DNA of 64,000 nt. It comes from Hypericum androsaemum. Taxonomy: Eukaryota > Streptophyta > Magnoliopsida > Malpighiales > Hypericaceae. The stretch is from the NCBI GenBank assembly GCA_963995505.1, contig OZ023194.1, positions 10,040,428 through 10,104,427 on the forward strand, read 5' to 3'. A program made the position numbers and the translations under genes. Below, piece after piece: positions 32,818 to 44,729 of this stretch; within the stretch, counting starts at the first letter, position 1, and each line of letters begins with the position of its first letter. The notes beneath the pieces were generated by a model. That model did no database searches and was not told where the DNA came from. It was given only the letters and a program-made list of their open reading frames with translations.

Positions 32818-33679
32818 AAAACTTGTTGCTGGTTTTGTGTCTTGTCTGTATATAGTGCTGCTGGCAGAAGCAAAACTCTGCAAAACTGAGAGTCTTGGTC
32901 AATTACTGCTCCGCCTTTCTGTTAGAACTCATGTTTTCTGGATTTTCATTTTTCTGTGGACTTTGTATCTTCTTCACTCGCAATGTCTACGCCAGTTTCA
33001 TATTTTCTGCGCGTCCTATGAATTTGGACTTCCTGCAATGTTTTCTTGAGTTTCTACGCCGGTTAGACAAAACCAAAAAACAAGAAATACTATAAATAAA
33101 CTCTGAGTTTTATAAAATTCAAAAATTGAAAAAATAAATATATTATTAGATTAGTCAACAAAGAGACGAAGGACAAAATAAATTTGCTCAAAATATCATA
33201 AATGAAATTGTTTAGGGATAAATATATAAAATTCTAGGGTAAGTAAGAAATAAAGATAAAGAGCAATAATAATAATTTATTGAGACGATACCTTGAAATA
33301 TGTTTGCGAGTGTATTTGCAGCAATTCGACTTTAATATAGTCATGCAACTAACTATAAGATAAAAGATGAACAATACAAACGATAAAGAAAACTAACTAT
33401 AATAAATATCATGTAGATAAATAATAGGAAAAATTAATTTTAAGTCTCTTGGGTTTGTTTAAATATACACAAAAGTTCCTCCTGTTTGTAAAATACACAT
33501 CGACGTTCTTCTAGTTATTATCCTAACAGTTATCACAAATATCCGAACATATAAGAAACATTGAAATAATCTCTTAAAAAGAGTTGGAATGCAAATTGTA
33601 TGCTCCAACATAAACTAATTGTTCTTGTTGAGACAACTTACTTCTAAAAATTCTATCGGGTTGGAATGTGATACTAGAT

Positions 33680-34590
33680 TATGGATGGCAATTAGATCCT
33701 TATCCTGAGGGTCTACCCTGATCCAGATTCGAAGGGTCCAAAATCCGTTGACTTTGACCGGGTCTGGACCCTGATCCTGTCCGGATCCTGATATTTTAAA
33801 AAGATAAAGGCATGGATATGGATCTATAGGATCCTGCCCTGATTCTACCCAAATTTTTTAAATTAATATAATATATATTAATTATTAGACATAATATCAA
33901 ATTCTCAATTTTTTTGGTAGATAAATATTCTTTATTAAAACGAAAATTCAAAACAGAGCAAGCGAAAAAAGAAAGACAAGATACATGGTCCCAATATTTA
34001 CATCGGTTACAATCTCACCCCCGACCAAAACGTTCCCTCAATCTCAAGATGTGAAGGAGAGGGACCTATGAATCTTTGTAAGCAATCAATAAAGTGAGCA
34101 GCGATTGATTGTGAATGATCGAGGCATTCGTCCAAAAGACCCACTCTTGGGCATGAAAGAGCACAGAATTAAAGAGAAGCTCATTATCGCACCTCGCCTC
34201 ATTGAAGATAATACCATTACGAAGCAACCACAGGCCCCAAGTAATAGCAGTGAAAATCACGAACCAAATTCTCAATTTTAATTTACCCAATTTCAAATTT
34301 TTTTATTTGCTTGTTTGATTTCTTTGTATTGATATGTTTAATGAATGAAAATATCTCATTGCTATTTGAAAACTATCAAAAGATAATTTAATTTTTTTGA
34401 ATTAAATATTTTATAAAAAATACGGACCCGCGGGTCGCCCTGATCCTACCCGGTTTTTTAGGACCCAGATCCTGCTTGAATCCTTATTTTTAAAGAAGAT
34501 AAGGGTAAGGATCTGGATCAACCATTTAAAAAGAGGGTAAGAATCTGGGTCCCATGAATCCTACCCGGATCCGCCCAATGCCATCCCTAT
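33680..34590. mobile_element. hAT-like TIR element in the X-Y spacer
   Basis: The ends tatggatggca and tgccatccctat are inverted, flanked by ctagat on both sides (33674-33679 and 34591-34596). The uninterrupted site is visible at 11786-11800 (reverse) and near 42475. The interior is rich in ggatcctg/cagatcc phrases and acccgcgggtc. There is no transposase of its own. It is itself interrupted by a LINE tail. Confidence 0.7.
33913..34264 (-). mobile_element. 5'-truncated LINE insertion
   Basis: A 15-bp target duplication, caaattctcaatttt, lies at 33898-33912 and 34265-34279. The minus strand ends in an A-run (T-run at 33909-33915). The retained coding part (34264-34066) reads ITWGLWLLRNGIIFNEARC and ends KDS-stop, the C-terminal zinc-binding region found after plant LINE reverse transcriptases. 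Truncation at the 5' side and the long target duplication are typical of LINE integration. Confidence 0.88.
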
Positions 34591-34912
34591 CTAGATGGTA
34601 TAAAACCTTATAGATTAGAATTTATTTATTTATTAAGTGTTACAGATTGTTGGTTTTTGGTTTTTGCTTACGGGGGGTTGTTCCTAAGAAGGTGTATGAA
34701 GGCAATAATGACGAGGCTGAATTTTGGGGAACCAGGAAACAACAACGACCAATACCCTAACTCATTATATACTTAAACAAACAAATCCGAAGCTTAACGA
34801 ACAAACAAACATCTTCGTTTGCTTAACGAACAAACAAACATCTCCAAACGAAGAATCAACCAAAAGAGGCCGAAGTTCGCCAAAAACCCTCCTCCTTCCG
34901 CAAACTTGAGCC

Positions 34913-36415
34913 ATGAAACTAACCACCATCTCTTCCAATCCCATGGAAGAAGAAGAAGAAACCCACTTCCCTTCCCTTTCACTAGACCAAGCAGGTCCCT
35001 TTTGATTTCCCCTAAACCATCAAAACCCATTACTCTCCTCTCAGTGTTCTCTTCGAAGCAGTCAAATTCCACCGGTGGGTTGCCCAAAGTTTCCAGCTTT
35101 GAAGTGGGTGGGGACCCAAGTGAAGATGGGAACTTGTCTGTCCTGTCGCCCACTGAGCTTAGTTTGAGTAATCAAGCTTTCTTCCTGTTCGCATTCGTCG
35201 CCTGCACGGTAAAGATCGTAGCATTATGTCTGTTGTTGATGTTTAGTATCCATTTGTTAAGAAGAAATACTGCTTAATTGGGATGGAAAACAACTTTCTG
35301 TACAAACTCCGAAAGTCGTTTTTGGATGAATGCAAACGGATCCTCAGGTTCGTTGGCGTTGATTTCAAGAGCTTTACGTCTGTTTGGAACCAAATGAGCA
35401 TTACATTAGTGATATCTGAGTGAAAGTTTAGTCTGTTTGTTTTCAAATTGTGGAATGAGATTCTTTGAATTTGGAGGAATAGTGGTTGGTTTAGAGTGTT
35501 TTTAAGAGGAATTGACTTAATTGAATCCCCTCCGGGTGATGTGGAGGGAAACCGATCATGTTAGGACTACTGTTAGCATTGTTCTTGCCATTATTATGTT
35601 AGTAGTCCATTGCTTCCTTAAAAATCCAAAATGAAAGCAAGTGCGGTAACATGATTTGTCTATACGTGTTGACTGGTTGATGGTAAAATGGGTTTATCTA
35701 AGTCCAAGTATAATAGGGAGGAGGACAATGTCTATGCGTGATCCTGTTTTTCCGAAGATGGTTTGGCTTTTAATAACTAATTGATTCTGTGTATTTGCTT
35801 GCGCTTTGTTTTGACATTTTGGCTCATACAATCTCTTGTTAAATGCAGACTTCTGTTGCATTTACCAGCCTGGTTGTAGCTGAAGTACCAACACTCTATG
35901 TAAGTTGTACCACATTATGAATTTATTGGAGAGAAGAAAGCTATGTAACGTTTTGTTTCTGTTCGGCTTTTCTTTATGGGAACTTGGTCCATTTTGTTCC
36001 ATGGCCTAAAGTATGATACAGTTACACATTCTTTTGGCATAATATGCTCCATTTTGAACTTAGCAAAAAAAAATTATAATGTCTCATTTATCTGAAGTTA
36101 GAAGTTAACCTCACTTGAATTTCTGGTGGTCTGATGTTAACATCATTTTGAACAGCGAGGTTTTCAAATCAACAAATGCTGCAAGATTCGGTTTTGTGAC
36201 AATCCTTCTAGTGTCAGTGCCATACTTGCATATAATTTGACACCTGTTTTCTTTTCCCTTGATCTTTGTTGGTTTTGGTAGGCAATGGGGAGAGCTGCCA
36301 CATCTCTTGCAAATCTAGCTGATACAGCTCGTGAGGAACTTCCCAGTACCATGACATCAATCAGGCTTTCAGGGATGGAAATCAGTGATCTTACATTGGA
36401 GTTGAGCGATTTGGG
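34913..36415 (+). pseudogene. Gene Y copy 6, exons 1-3, frameshifted, cut by a gypsy element
   Basis: Exon 1 34913-35208, exon 2 35849-35899, exon 3 36282-36415. The ATG at 34913 gives MKLTTISSNPMEEEEETHF, out of frame with the remaining exon 1, which reads RNPLPFPFTRPSRSLLISPK; a short deletion after SSNPM caused this. Exons 2 and 3 are open (TSVAFTSLVVAEVPTLY; AMGRAATSLANLADTAREEL). About 55 bp into intron 3 a gypsy integrase fragment replaces exons 4 and 5. Confidence 0.88.
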
Positions 36416-36469
36416 GTGTCTACGAAATTCGAATTAGATATCTATGTTTACTATTAGTATTGGTGGTAA

Positions 36470-37294
36470 ATAGGTGCTTGGAAACTTACTTGAGGTGCAT
36501 GACACATGAGAAACCTAAAGATTGGAGCAACTGGTTGACATTGGCTGAATGGTGGTACAACACCACCTTCCATTCTTCCATCGGAAGGACTCCATTTGAA
36601 GGCCTCTATGGAGTTGCTCCACCCATCCATCTACCCTATTTTGCAGGTGAATCAAGGGTGGAAGCTGTTGACCGATGCTTGTTGGCTCAGGAGGAAAATT
36701 TGAAGATGATGAATCACCACCTAGAGAGAGCTCAAGCTAGAATGGTGCAACAAGCATAGGACTGAGAGGGAATTTGGAATTGGAGATGCGGTCTATCTGA
36801 AGCTGCAGCCGTATAGACAGCACTCCCTCCAGATTTGTGAGACGCAGAAGCTGAGTCCCAGGTACTATGGACCTTATAAGATCATTGATAAGGTCGGGAA
36901 AGTTGCCTATACATTGGAGCTGCCTGCTACCTCGAAGATACACCCCACATTCCACGTATCTCAGCTGAAAAAGAGCGTGGGACCTCAGATGCAGACCACA
37001 TCCGAGCTACCAGCAGGGTTCGCACCTGAGAAGGAGCCGGAGGCCATGCTTGATCGCAGGATGGTGAAGAGAGGAAACCAAGCTGCAATTCAGGTGTTCA
37101 TTCAATGGCAATGTTCGACCCCTTTGGATGCTAACTGGGAATTCTATCAGGAGATGAAGGATAAATTTCACACCAGTTCCTTGTGGACAAGGAATTTAAG
37201 GGGAGAGGAACGTTACATGGAGAATTCTGGGCTGGAGGACGAAGGCGAGAGGTTGAACGCTGGAGATGGGGGGGAAAATCAGAACCGGAATTAG
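36470..37294 (+). mobile_element. Ty3/gypsy polyprotein 3' part (integrase C-terminus and chromo-like region)
   Basis: The first frame reads VVNRCLETYLRCMTHEKPKD and WWYNTTFHSSIGRTPFEGLY, the end of the integrase core. A one-base change near 36757 shifts to a frame reading GDAVYLKLQPYRQHSL, SPRYYGPYKIIDKVGKVAYT, HPTFHVSQLKK and TPLDANWEFY, the usual gypsy C-terminal module, ending at 37294. The upstream gag, protease and RT are absent; the element is cut inside the integrase. Confidence 0.9.
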
Positions 37295-38911
37295 GGTTTC
37301 AGAAAAGGGGATTAGGGATTTCCAAGCCAAATTGGGGAAGACCGTTGCTGGGCTCAGTGACATGGCAAGTGAAGCTGACGCGGGAACAACGGATTGGTCG
37401 AAGGACTCGCAGGGACCAGTGACAGGGCAAGTGAGCGTTGAAGCTGCACGTGACCACTTTAAAGGGCACGCTGATGGAGGGTAAACGATGCCGTTTCGTG
37501 GAATGGAAACAGACGCGGGCTTCAGTCAGCCAATAGGCATTTGACACGTGTGCGCAGCGGGGAACTAAGTAGTAATTAATTAGGCAAGTATCACTTTTGA
37601 AATCAGCCTATCCGTACTCTACTTTATTAGCCGACCTAAAGAACTTGGTCTCCAAGTTTTACTTTTTCTGATGTAAGAAGATGTTGCCATCATTGTGTTT
37701 CTTGGCTTAATAGAAGGATTAGAAGACAAAGATCCTTTCTTTTGTACTGAGAATCATATTGTAAGGCCTATATATTATCTAATGAAAGAGAAAGGGCAAG
37801 TTTAGCCTTTGAGAAAATCACTTTTGGCTTTGGAAAAGAGAGTATTCTTTTATCTACTTCTCTTCTTTCGATCTCAAGAAGCCTCCTTGGTGTTGGAAAA
37901 TTGTTTGAGTAGGAGGATAAAATGTGGTGGGAATGTCACGAACTTCAAGGATCTTTCGATTCTTTAAAACGAATAATTCGACCTTCCGAGTGAATCTCGC
38001 GAGTACAACGGGTCAGTGAGTTATCTCTCTCAGGATTCAATGAAGCCCCAACTCCGTCGTCGAGTTCAAGGTTTGTACTTCCTTGACCCGACCAAGAACG
38101 CAATAGAAAAAATTTCTGATGATGCTTTGGAGGAAGATGAGTAGGAAGGTATTGAGAGTTGGATTCAAAATAATGAAAATAAAACCCGTTATTTATAGAA
38201 GTTTGGCATCAGAACTTATGTCTTTCCATCACCAAAAGACTCCCTGAAACGTTCATCAATAGTGGCTGAAGGTTTGGGTCACTTCCCTTGAGTTTAAACT
38301 CAAGGGACACGAAGTTTGAATCTGTCCGGGCAGACTTGCGGTCGCCACCACAAGTCACAAGAAATCGCTCTCGAAAATTAATTTCTTGCGGTCGCAAGTC
38401 ATTTGCTCCAAATCGCTCTCGGACCAAAATTATTGGCGGTCGCTAATTCTTCGATCCCATTACTCCTTGTCACAGCGACTTTGAAAATATCCAACACTTG
38501 GTTCACCAAGCAGCCTTGAAAATGCGGTTCTTCGGATCTAAGTAGTAATCAGGCAAGTATCACTTTTGAAATTAGCCTATCCGTACTCTACTTTATTAGC
38601 TGGCCTAAAGAACTTAGTCTCCAAGTTTTCCTTTTGCTGATGTAGGAAGATGCTGCCATCATTGTGTTTCTTGGCTTAATAGAAGGATTAAGAGACAATC
38701 TTTTGTATATTGTAAGGCCTATATATTATCTAATGAAAGAGAAAGGGCAAGTTTAGCCTTTGAGAAAATCACTTTTGGCTTTGGAAAAGAGTCGCTTCTT
38801 CTTTTATCTACTTTTCTTCTTTCGACCTCAGGAAGCCTCCTTGGTTCGCCAAGCCGCCTTGGAAATGTGGTTCTTCGAATCTTTTGAGCTCCCTGGAATC
38901 CACTAGTATCA
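37295..38911 (+). mobile_element. Gypsy 3' UTR and LTR, with nested solo LTR and a partial second LTR
   Basis: The gypsy LTR is continuous to 37890, interrupted at 37891-38496, and resumes to about 38538 (ttcggatct). There it jumps to an internal LTR point (aagtagtaatcagg, 38539) and runs again to the LTR end ccactagtatca at 38911. The second pass lacks the solo LTR. This is a partial LTR duplication, probably by unequal recombination between LTR copies. Confidence 0.7.
37891..38496. mobile_element. Solo LTR (606 bp) inside the gypsy LTR
   Basis: TGTTGG...CCAACA ends, with perfect 5-bp target duplications cttgg at 37886-37890 and 38497-38501. It occupies the same target position as the copy at 19087-19808, so both descend from one insertion that was later duplicated with its surroundings. 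Confidence 0.88.
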
Positions 38912-39097
38912 ACCTTCCTTAAAAAAAAACTTATTTAAACTAAAACACTTTTAAGTAATTTGGAGTGAAGTAACATTATTTTTGCTAACTTCCGAGTGCA
39001 GTATCTTCCTCGTCCATTGTCTCCTCCTCTTCGCGATCACCAATAGGTAGGTTGGTTCTGCTTCAGAAAGAAATACAAGACTCAAGAGGTTGGTCCC

Positions 39098-39105
39098 TAT
39101 ATAAA
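39098..39105 (+). promoter_or_regulatory. TATA box of gene X copy F
   Basis: TATATAAA, 426 bp before the ATG and 187 bp after the end of the gypsy LTR. Confidence 0.7.
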
Positions 39106-39523
39106 GTTGATGTCTTTACCGCCTTTTGTTGTTCTCTGTTTCGGCGTTTAGAATACTATTTAGATGCCAAAAACAGTAGCTTGAGAAGATTTCTGGGTCT
39201 GAATCAAAATGGCTGGGATGACTCCAATTTAGTGAATTTAGGTTTATTTGAGCTCAACTATTTATTAACTGGGTACCTTACTGATTTTCGTTTGGAAGTT
39301 CCAATTTCTATATCATTTGGCATTTTAATATTTGGTCGTCTTTCCTTTTCTTCCAATTTGTTCTCACTCTGAGCGTTGAGTTTTTCTTCTTTCCCGGGAT
39401 CAATGTCTTGCTTGTATCATTTTTAATGTAGGATGGCTGTTAAATTATCTCATTTTGCTTTACTAATGTTGGTTGCTTCATAGTTTTGTGTTCGTGCGGT
39501 AACTCGAGGTTGCTTTTAGTTTG

Positions 39524-41592
39524 ATGGCTTACATTCCACCACACAAGAGGAGGAATTCACATGAGAATGCTAGCCCAGCAATGCCCCCAGAACTGCTCGT
39601 GCCTTGCTTTCGGAGAGGTCCGAGCATGAGCTCTCCTGTATATGCACATCATGCGATAAACAATTGGTATGCTGTAGAATCGGGTAATGATGGCCACCTG
39701 CCATCTCATGTTCATCTTGAACCGGTCTCTGTTGAAGCTTTCAAGCGCAAACATGGAAGGAAACCGCGGATACTAGTAAACGAAAATCGTTCCGAAGGTT
39801 TTTACATCACTAGCTTCCTTCTTTTGTACGGTCCATTTCCTAGTTTTGCTTACATAATGTAGCTACTTCATTTCTCATTCAGACAAAGCTGCTGGAACTC
39901 CATGGGCTAATGTTGCAGAAATGGTGTTGCGAAATTTACGATCTTCGTTTGAGATTTTGAAGAATGAAATTGACAATAATGGTTCGGAGCTAATGAAGCC
40001 AACATTGCTAGCTCGATTCGGCAACATTCTCTTTCATCAGTATGTCTTCTTTCCTATAAATCAATTGCACCGAACCAAGCCAAATTTTTCTCAACTCAAC
40101 AAGCTGTAATAAATCTGTTGCATCAGACTCTGTCAACTAGAAGCTTCATTTTTGACTTGAGCGATATTGTTTATGGCTTGAGTTCGAGTTTTTCAAGGAT
40201 TGAACCCCGGTCCTGTTTATTTTTTCTCATAATCTATGCCACCCTATTCCACTTGAGCTAGGCCTGAAGGGCATCTATGGCTTGAGTTTCTTTTGTGAAA
40301 ATTGGCTCTGGCTTTTTATCTTTTTAGAAATTCTCGAGTTTCGACTTACGAGTGTTGCTAGCTCAGATGTATTTGCTTAATTGCGAATAGGAAAAGTTCC
40401 GCTGAGACTGCTGTCAATGGTCCATTGGAGGAAGCTCAGTTGAGACGACAGATGAGAACATTCTCTACAAACATCACTTCTTCATATATGCAAAATATTG
40501 TGGACAAAGTTGTTCCAAATATTGGACTTGAGTTTGAGAAGAAGAAAGAGACATACCATGTGCAGGTACGTTCTTTGGTGGATCTAATGGTTTCCTGTCA
40601 GATTTTCTTCGGCTTCGGTTTCTAACTACTATGTTATCGATTTCAACTCTGCAGTTGTTTGATAAAACTCGTCCCGATTCAGCCCTTTCCTGCAAATGCA
40701 ATGTAACAAATGACAAAAGCCTAATACTCAACAAGGCATGGATTTAATCTGGTTTTTCTTGGAAGTTTTTCTTCCAGTTCAAACACAGCAATGGATGCGT
40801 TCTTATAACTTTATCGGAAAATTGTTTTTCGATTCTGCTTTCGTTATTCTAATGTCCTCTGACTTTAACCTTGTAAAACTTATCCTTCAGGTTCAATTAA
40901 AAAACGTGCGTCAGATGATCTATGATTTTTCTTGCCTTGACAAGGATCTGGACTTGAGGATCATGCTAAGCAAGAAGAGGACCTTGAGAGGCCTCTCTGT
41001 AAGTAAGCTGAATTCAGTTAATGTACTCGATGTTTAAGGATTTTGGTCGCCGTAATTGAATTATTGATGGACTTACTAATTGTGGACATCATGACAGGAG
41101 GATGAGCTGAATAGGATAAGAGATCTGATCAGTTGTGCAGTTGTAGATTCAAATGTCAAGGGCGGGTTACGATGGCCCTTTGAAACATCTTCCGGGGATA
41201 GGTTTGCAGTTCTAGGTGCTTGGCACTATAGGGCTGAAACATACAAAAACCAGTCGTTTCGTGTCGAAGTACTGCATGCTGATTGGTTGGATGTTAGATT
41301 GGGAATTGGTGAAGTGACAAAAAGAGTTGATCTCCAGCTGAAAAAAGTAGTCTCACAACTGCAGGTAACTCGCATTGATTTGCCATTTCATTCACCTGCT
41401 TTAAGCTTGCTTACGTTTACGATTTTTCGCTTCGTGGATTAGTACTCGTGCTTCGTCCAATCCGCTGATCATGATCGATATATAAATTTGTAGGAGCAGA
41501 ACGCAACAGATGATACCATCCTCGAGACGCTCAAAGACAATGTCAAGATGATATGGGACAATTTTTTGTGCTGCGAGCCGTTCTTGAAGTAG
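39524..41592 (+). CDS. Gene X copy F, intact seven-exon gene, DUF7903-like, 386 aa
   Basis: Exons: 39524-39797, 39883-40039, 40391-40565, 40655-40735, 40891-40998, 41098-41364 and 41494-41592, with consistent phases. Exon 1 is 36 nt shorter than in copy E because of in-frame losses after SMSSP. The GC donor of intron 4 is kept (aag|gcatgg). Distinct residues include EVLHADWLDVRLGIGEVTKR in exon 6. It is followed 1.1 kb later by the only intact gene Y, so 39098-44729 is the complete two-gene unit. Function is unknown; no targeting signal is evident. Confidence 0.9.
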
Positions 41593-42699
41593 AAAACTTG
41601 TTGCTGGTTTTGTGTCTTCTCTGTATATAGTGCTGCTGGCAGAAGCAAAACTGAGAAAGTCTTGGTCAATTGCTGCTCCGCCTTTCTGTTAGAACTCATG
41701 TTTTCTGGATTTTCATTTTTCTGTGGACTTTGTATCTTCTTCACTCGCAATGCCTACGCCAGTTCCATATTTTCTGCGCGTCCGATGAATTTGGACTTGC
41801 TGCAATGTTTTCTGGATTTTCTACGCCGGGTTAGACAAAACCAAACAACAAAAAACACTATAAATAAACTCTGAGTTTTGTAAAATTCGAAAATTGAAAA
41901 AATAAATATATTATTAGAATAGTCAACACGGAGACGATGGACAAAATAAATTTGCTCAAAATATCATAAATGAAATTGTTTAGGTGATGTAGGGGATAAA
42001 AACAAAAATTCTTGGGTAAGTAAGAAATAAAGATAAAGAGCAATAATAATTTATTGAGACGATGCATGGAAATATGTTTGCGAGTGTATTTGGAGCAATT
42101 GAGTTAGAATGAAATGGCTGACACTTTTATATAGACATGCATCTAACTATAAAATAAAAGATAAACAATAAAAACGATAAAGAAAACTAACTAGAACAAA
42201 TTTCATATAGATAAATGATATCCTAACAGCTATCACAAATATCCAAACACATAAATCGTAGAAATATCTCTTTATGAGTCAGAACGCAAATTCTATGCTC
42301 CAACATAAACTAATTGTCACCACTATCGTGTCACTATTTGGGGAAATCTGTTCTTGGCATTTTATTTGTAATTTGGTAATTTTAATAAAATTTACTTCTG
42401 CAAAAAAAAAACATAAACTAATTGTTCTTGTTGGGATAACTTACCTCCAAAAATTATATCCGGCTCGAATACGATGTTAGATGGTATAAAAAAATTGTTT
42501 ATCTAACATGAACGTGACTTTTAGATTAGATTTTATTTTATTTATAAAGTGTTACGGATTGTTGGGTTTTGGTTTTTGCTTACGGGGTTGTTCATAAGAA
42601 GGTGGATAAGGCGATAATGACGAGGCTGGGTTCAAGTATATAATGAGTTAGGGTTTTTTTTTTTTGGAGAACAAACACCTCGTTCCAAAAACTTGAGCC
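41593..42699. other. Spacer between gene X copy F and gene Y
   Basis: AT-rich with the conserved phrases caataataatttattgagacgat and gttacggattgttggg. It serves as the uninterrupted reference for the spacers that carry insertions at 906, 22535 and 33680. No gene or TATA box was chosen. Confidence 0.6.
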
Positions 42700-44729
42700 A
42701 TGAAACTCACCACCATCTCTTCCAATCCCATGGTAATACCCCCAACAAGTAGAAGAAGCCCACTTCCCTTCCCTTTCACTAGACCAAGCAGGTCGCTTTT
42801 GATTTCCCCTAAACCATCAAAACCCATTACTCTCCTCTCAGTGTTCTCTTCGAAGCAGTCCAATTCCATCGGTGGGGAGCCCAAAGTTTCCAGCTTTGAA
42901 GTGGGTGAGGACCCAAGTGAAGGGTTGGGTGAAGATGGGAACTTGCGTGTTCAAGTGGGCTCCCCTGTCGTTCCCTTGTCTGTCCTGTCGCCCACTAAGC
43001 TTAGTTTGAGTAATCAAGCCTTCTTCCTCTTCGCATTCATCGCCTGCACGGTAAAAATCTTAGCTTTATGTGTATTGTTGATGTTTAGTATCGATAACAC
43101 TGCTTAATTGGGATGCAAGACAACTATCTGTACAAACTCGGAATGTCGTTTTCGGATGAAACACTGCTTGTTCTGTTTCGCCTGTGTGCTAGCGCGTTGA
43201 TTTCATGAGCTTCAAGTCTGTTTGGAACCAAATGAGCATGACATTAGTGATATCTGAGTGTAAGTTTAGTCTGTTGGTTTCTGAATTGTGGAATGAGATG
43301 GTTGGTTTCGGAGTGTTTTTTAAGACGAATTGACTTGATTGAATCCCCTCCGGTCCGGGTGGTGTGGAGGGAAACCGATCATGTTAGTTAGGACTATTGT
43401 TAGCATTCTTCTAGCCATTATTATGTTAGTAGTCCATTGCTTCCTTAAAACTCCAAAACGAAAGCAAGTGTGGTAACATGATTTGTCTATACGTGTTGAC
43501 TGGTTGATGGTAAAATGGGTTTATCTAAGTATAACAGGGAGGAGGACAATTTCTATATGTGTTCCCGCTTTTCTGAAGATGGTTTGGCTTCTAATAACTA
43601 ATTGATTCTGTGAATGTTGCTTGCGTTTTGTTTTGACATTTTGGCCTATGCAATCTCTTGTTGAATGCAGACTTCTGTTGCATTTACCAGCCTGGTTGTA
43701 GCTGCTATACCAACACTCTTTGTAAGTTGTACCATGTTATGAATTTATTGGAGAGAAAAACGCTATGTAATGTTTTGTTTCTATTCGGGTTTTCTCTATG
43801 GTAACTTGGTCCATTTTGTTCCATGGCCTAAAATGTGACACGATTACACATTCTTTTGTCATAATATGCTCCATTTTGAACTTAGTAGGAAAACAAAAAA
43901 ATTATAACGTCATGTATCTTTAGCTGCCTTCACCTTGCAAATTAACATCCCAGCACGAATTTCTGGTTGTCTGATGTTACATCGTTTTTGAACAGCAAGG
44001 TTTTCAAATCAACAAATGCTGGAAGATTCTCTTTTTTGGAAATCCTTCTATCAGGACACTGACAATTCATTGCCATACTTGCATATAATTTGACACCTAT
44101 CTCTGGTGGATTTGGTAGGCAATGGGGAGAGCTGCAACATCTCTTGCAAAGCTAGCTGATACAGCTCGTGAGGAACTTCCCAGTACCATGACAGCAATCA
44201 GGCTTTCGGGGATGGAAATCAGTGATCTTACATTGGAGTTGAGCGATTTGAGGTGTCTATGAAATTTGAATTAGATATCTATGTTTACTATTGTTATTGT
44301 TTGTCAGTAGCATTCTTAAGCCAATCACTGATTGTGTTGCTTTATCTTAATTGTGCGAATATGACTTAGCCAAGATATAGCGGAGGGAGTGAACAAGTCG
44401 ACCAAAGCCGTTAAAGCAGCTGAAGCTGGAATCCGACAGATGGGTGCCCTAGCTCATCATCGTACTGTCTGTAAGATATTCAACAAGCTGTACCGAATTT
44501 CCTTTGTTGACTATAACGGGAACTGATTTTATGATGCATGGTGTGTGATCCAGCAATGATTCAGGAAAGGGCGAGCCTGCCTGCCATCTCACTGCAACCT
44601 GTAGTTGCTGGTGCTGCAAAGAAAACATCCCGCGCGGTTGGCCAAGCCACTAAAAAGCTGATCAGTATGATATCTCGAGCGGAATCGAGCTCAGATAATG
44701 ATCAATCAACTGACAGATTGGAAATCTAA
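42700..44729 (+). CDS. Gene Y, intact five-exon plastid-type membrane protein (DUF948-like), 270 aa
   Basis: Exons: 42700-43050, 43671-43721, 44119-44252, 44370-44470 and 44554-44729, all GT-AG with matching phases. The N-terminus (MKLTTISSNPMVIPPTSRRS and on, rich in Ser/Pro/Arg and poor in acidic residues) is a typical chloroplast transit peptide. An acidic linker (EVGEDPSEGLGEDGN) follows. Exons 1-2 end in a hydrophobic stretch (AFFLFAFIACT plus TSVAFTSLVVAAIPTLF), likely one or two membrane helices. Exons 3-5 form a soluble amphipathic region (MGRAATSLAKLADTAREELP; ATKKLISMISRAES). This layout resembles plant DUF948-like thylakoid/envelope proteins of unknown role. It is the only complete gene Y here. 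Confidence 0.85.
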
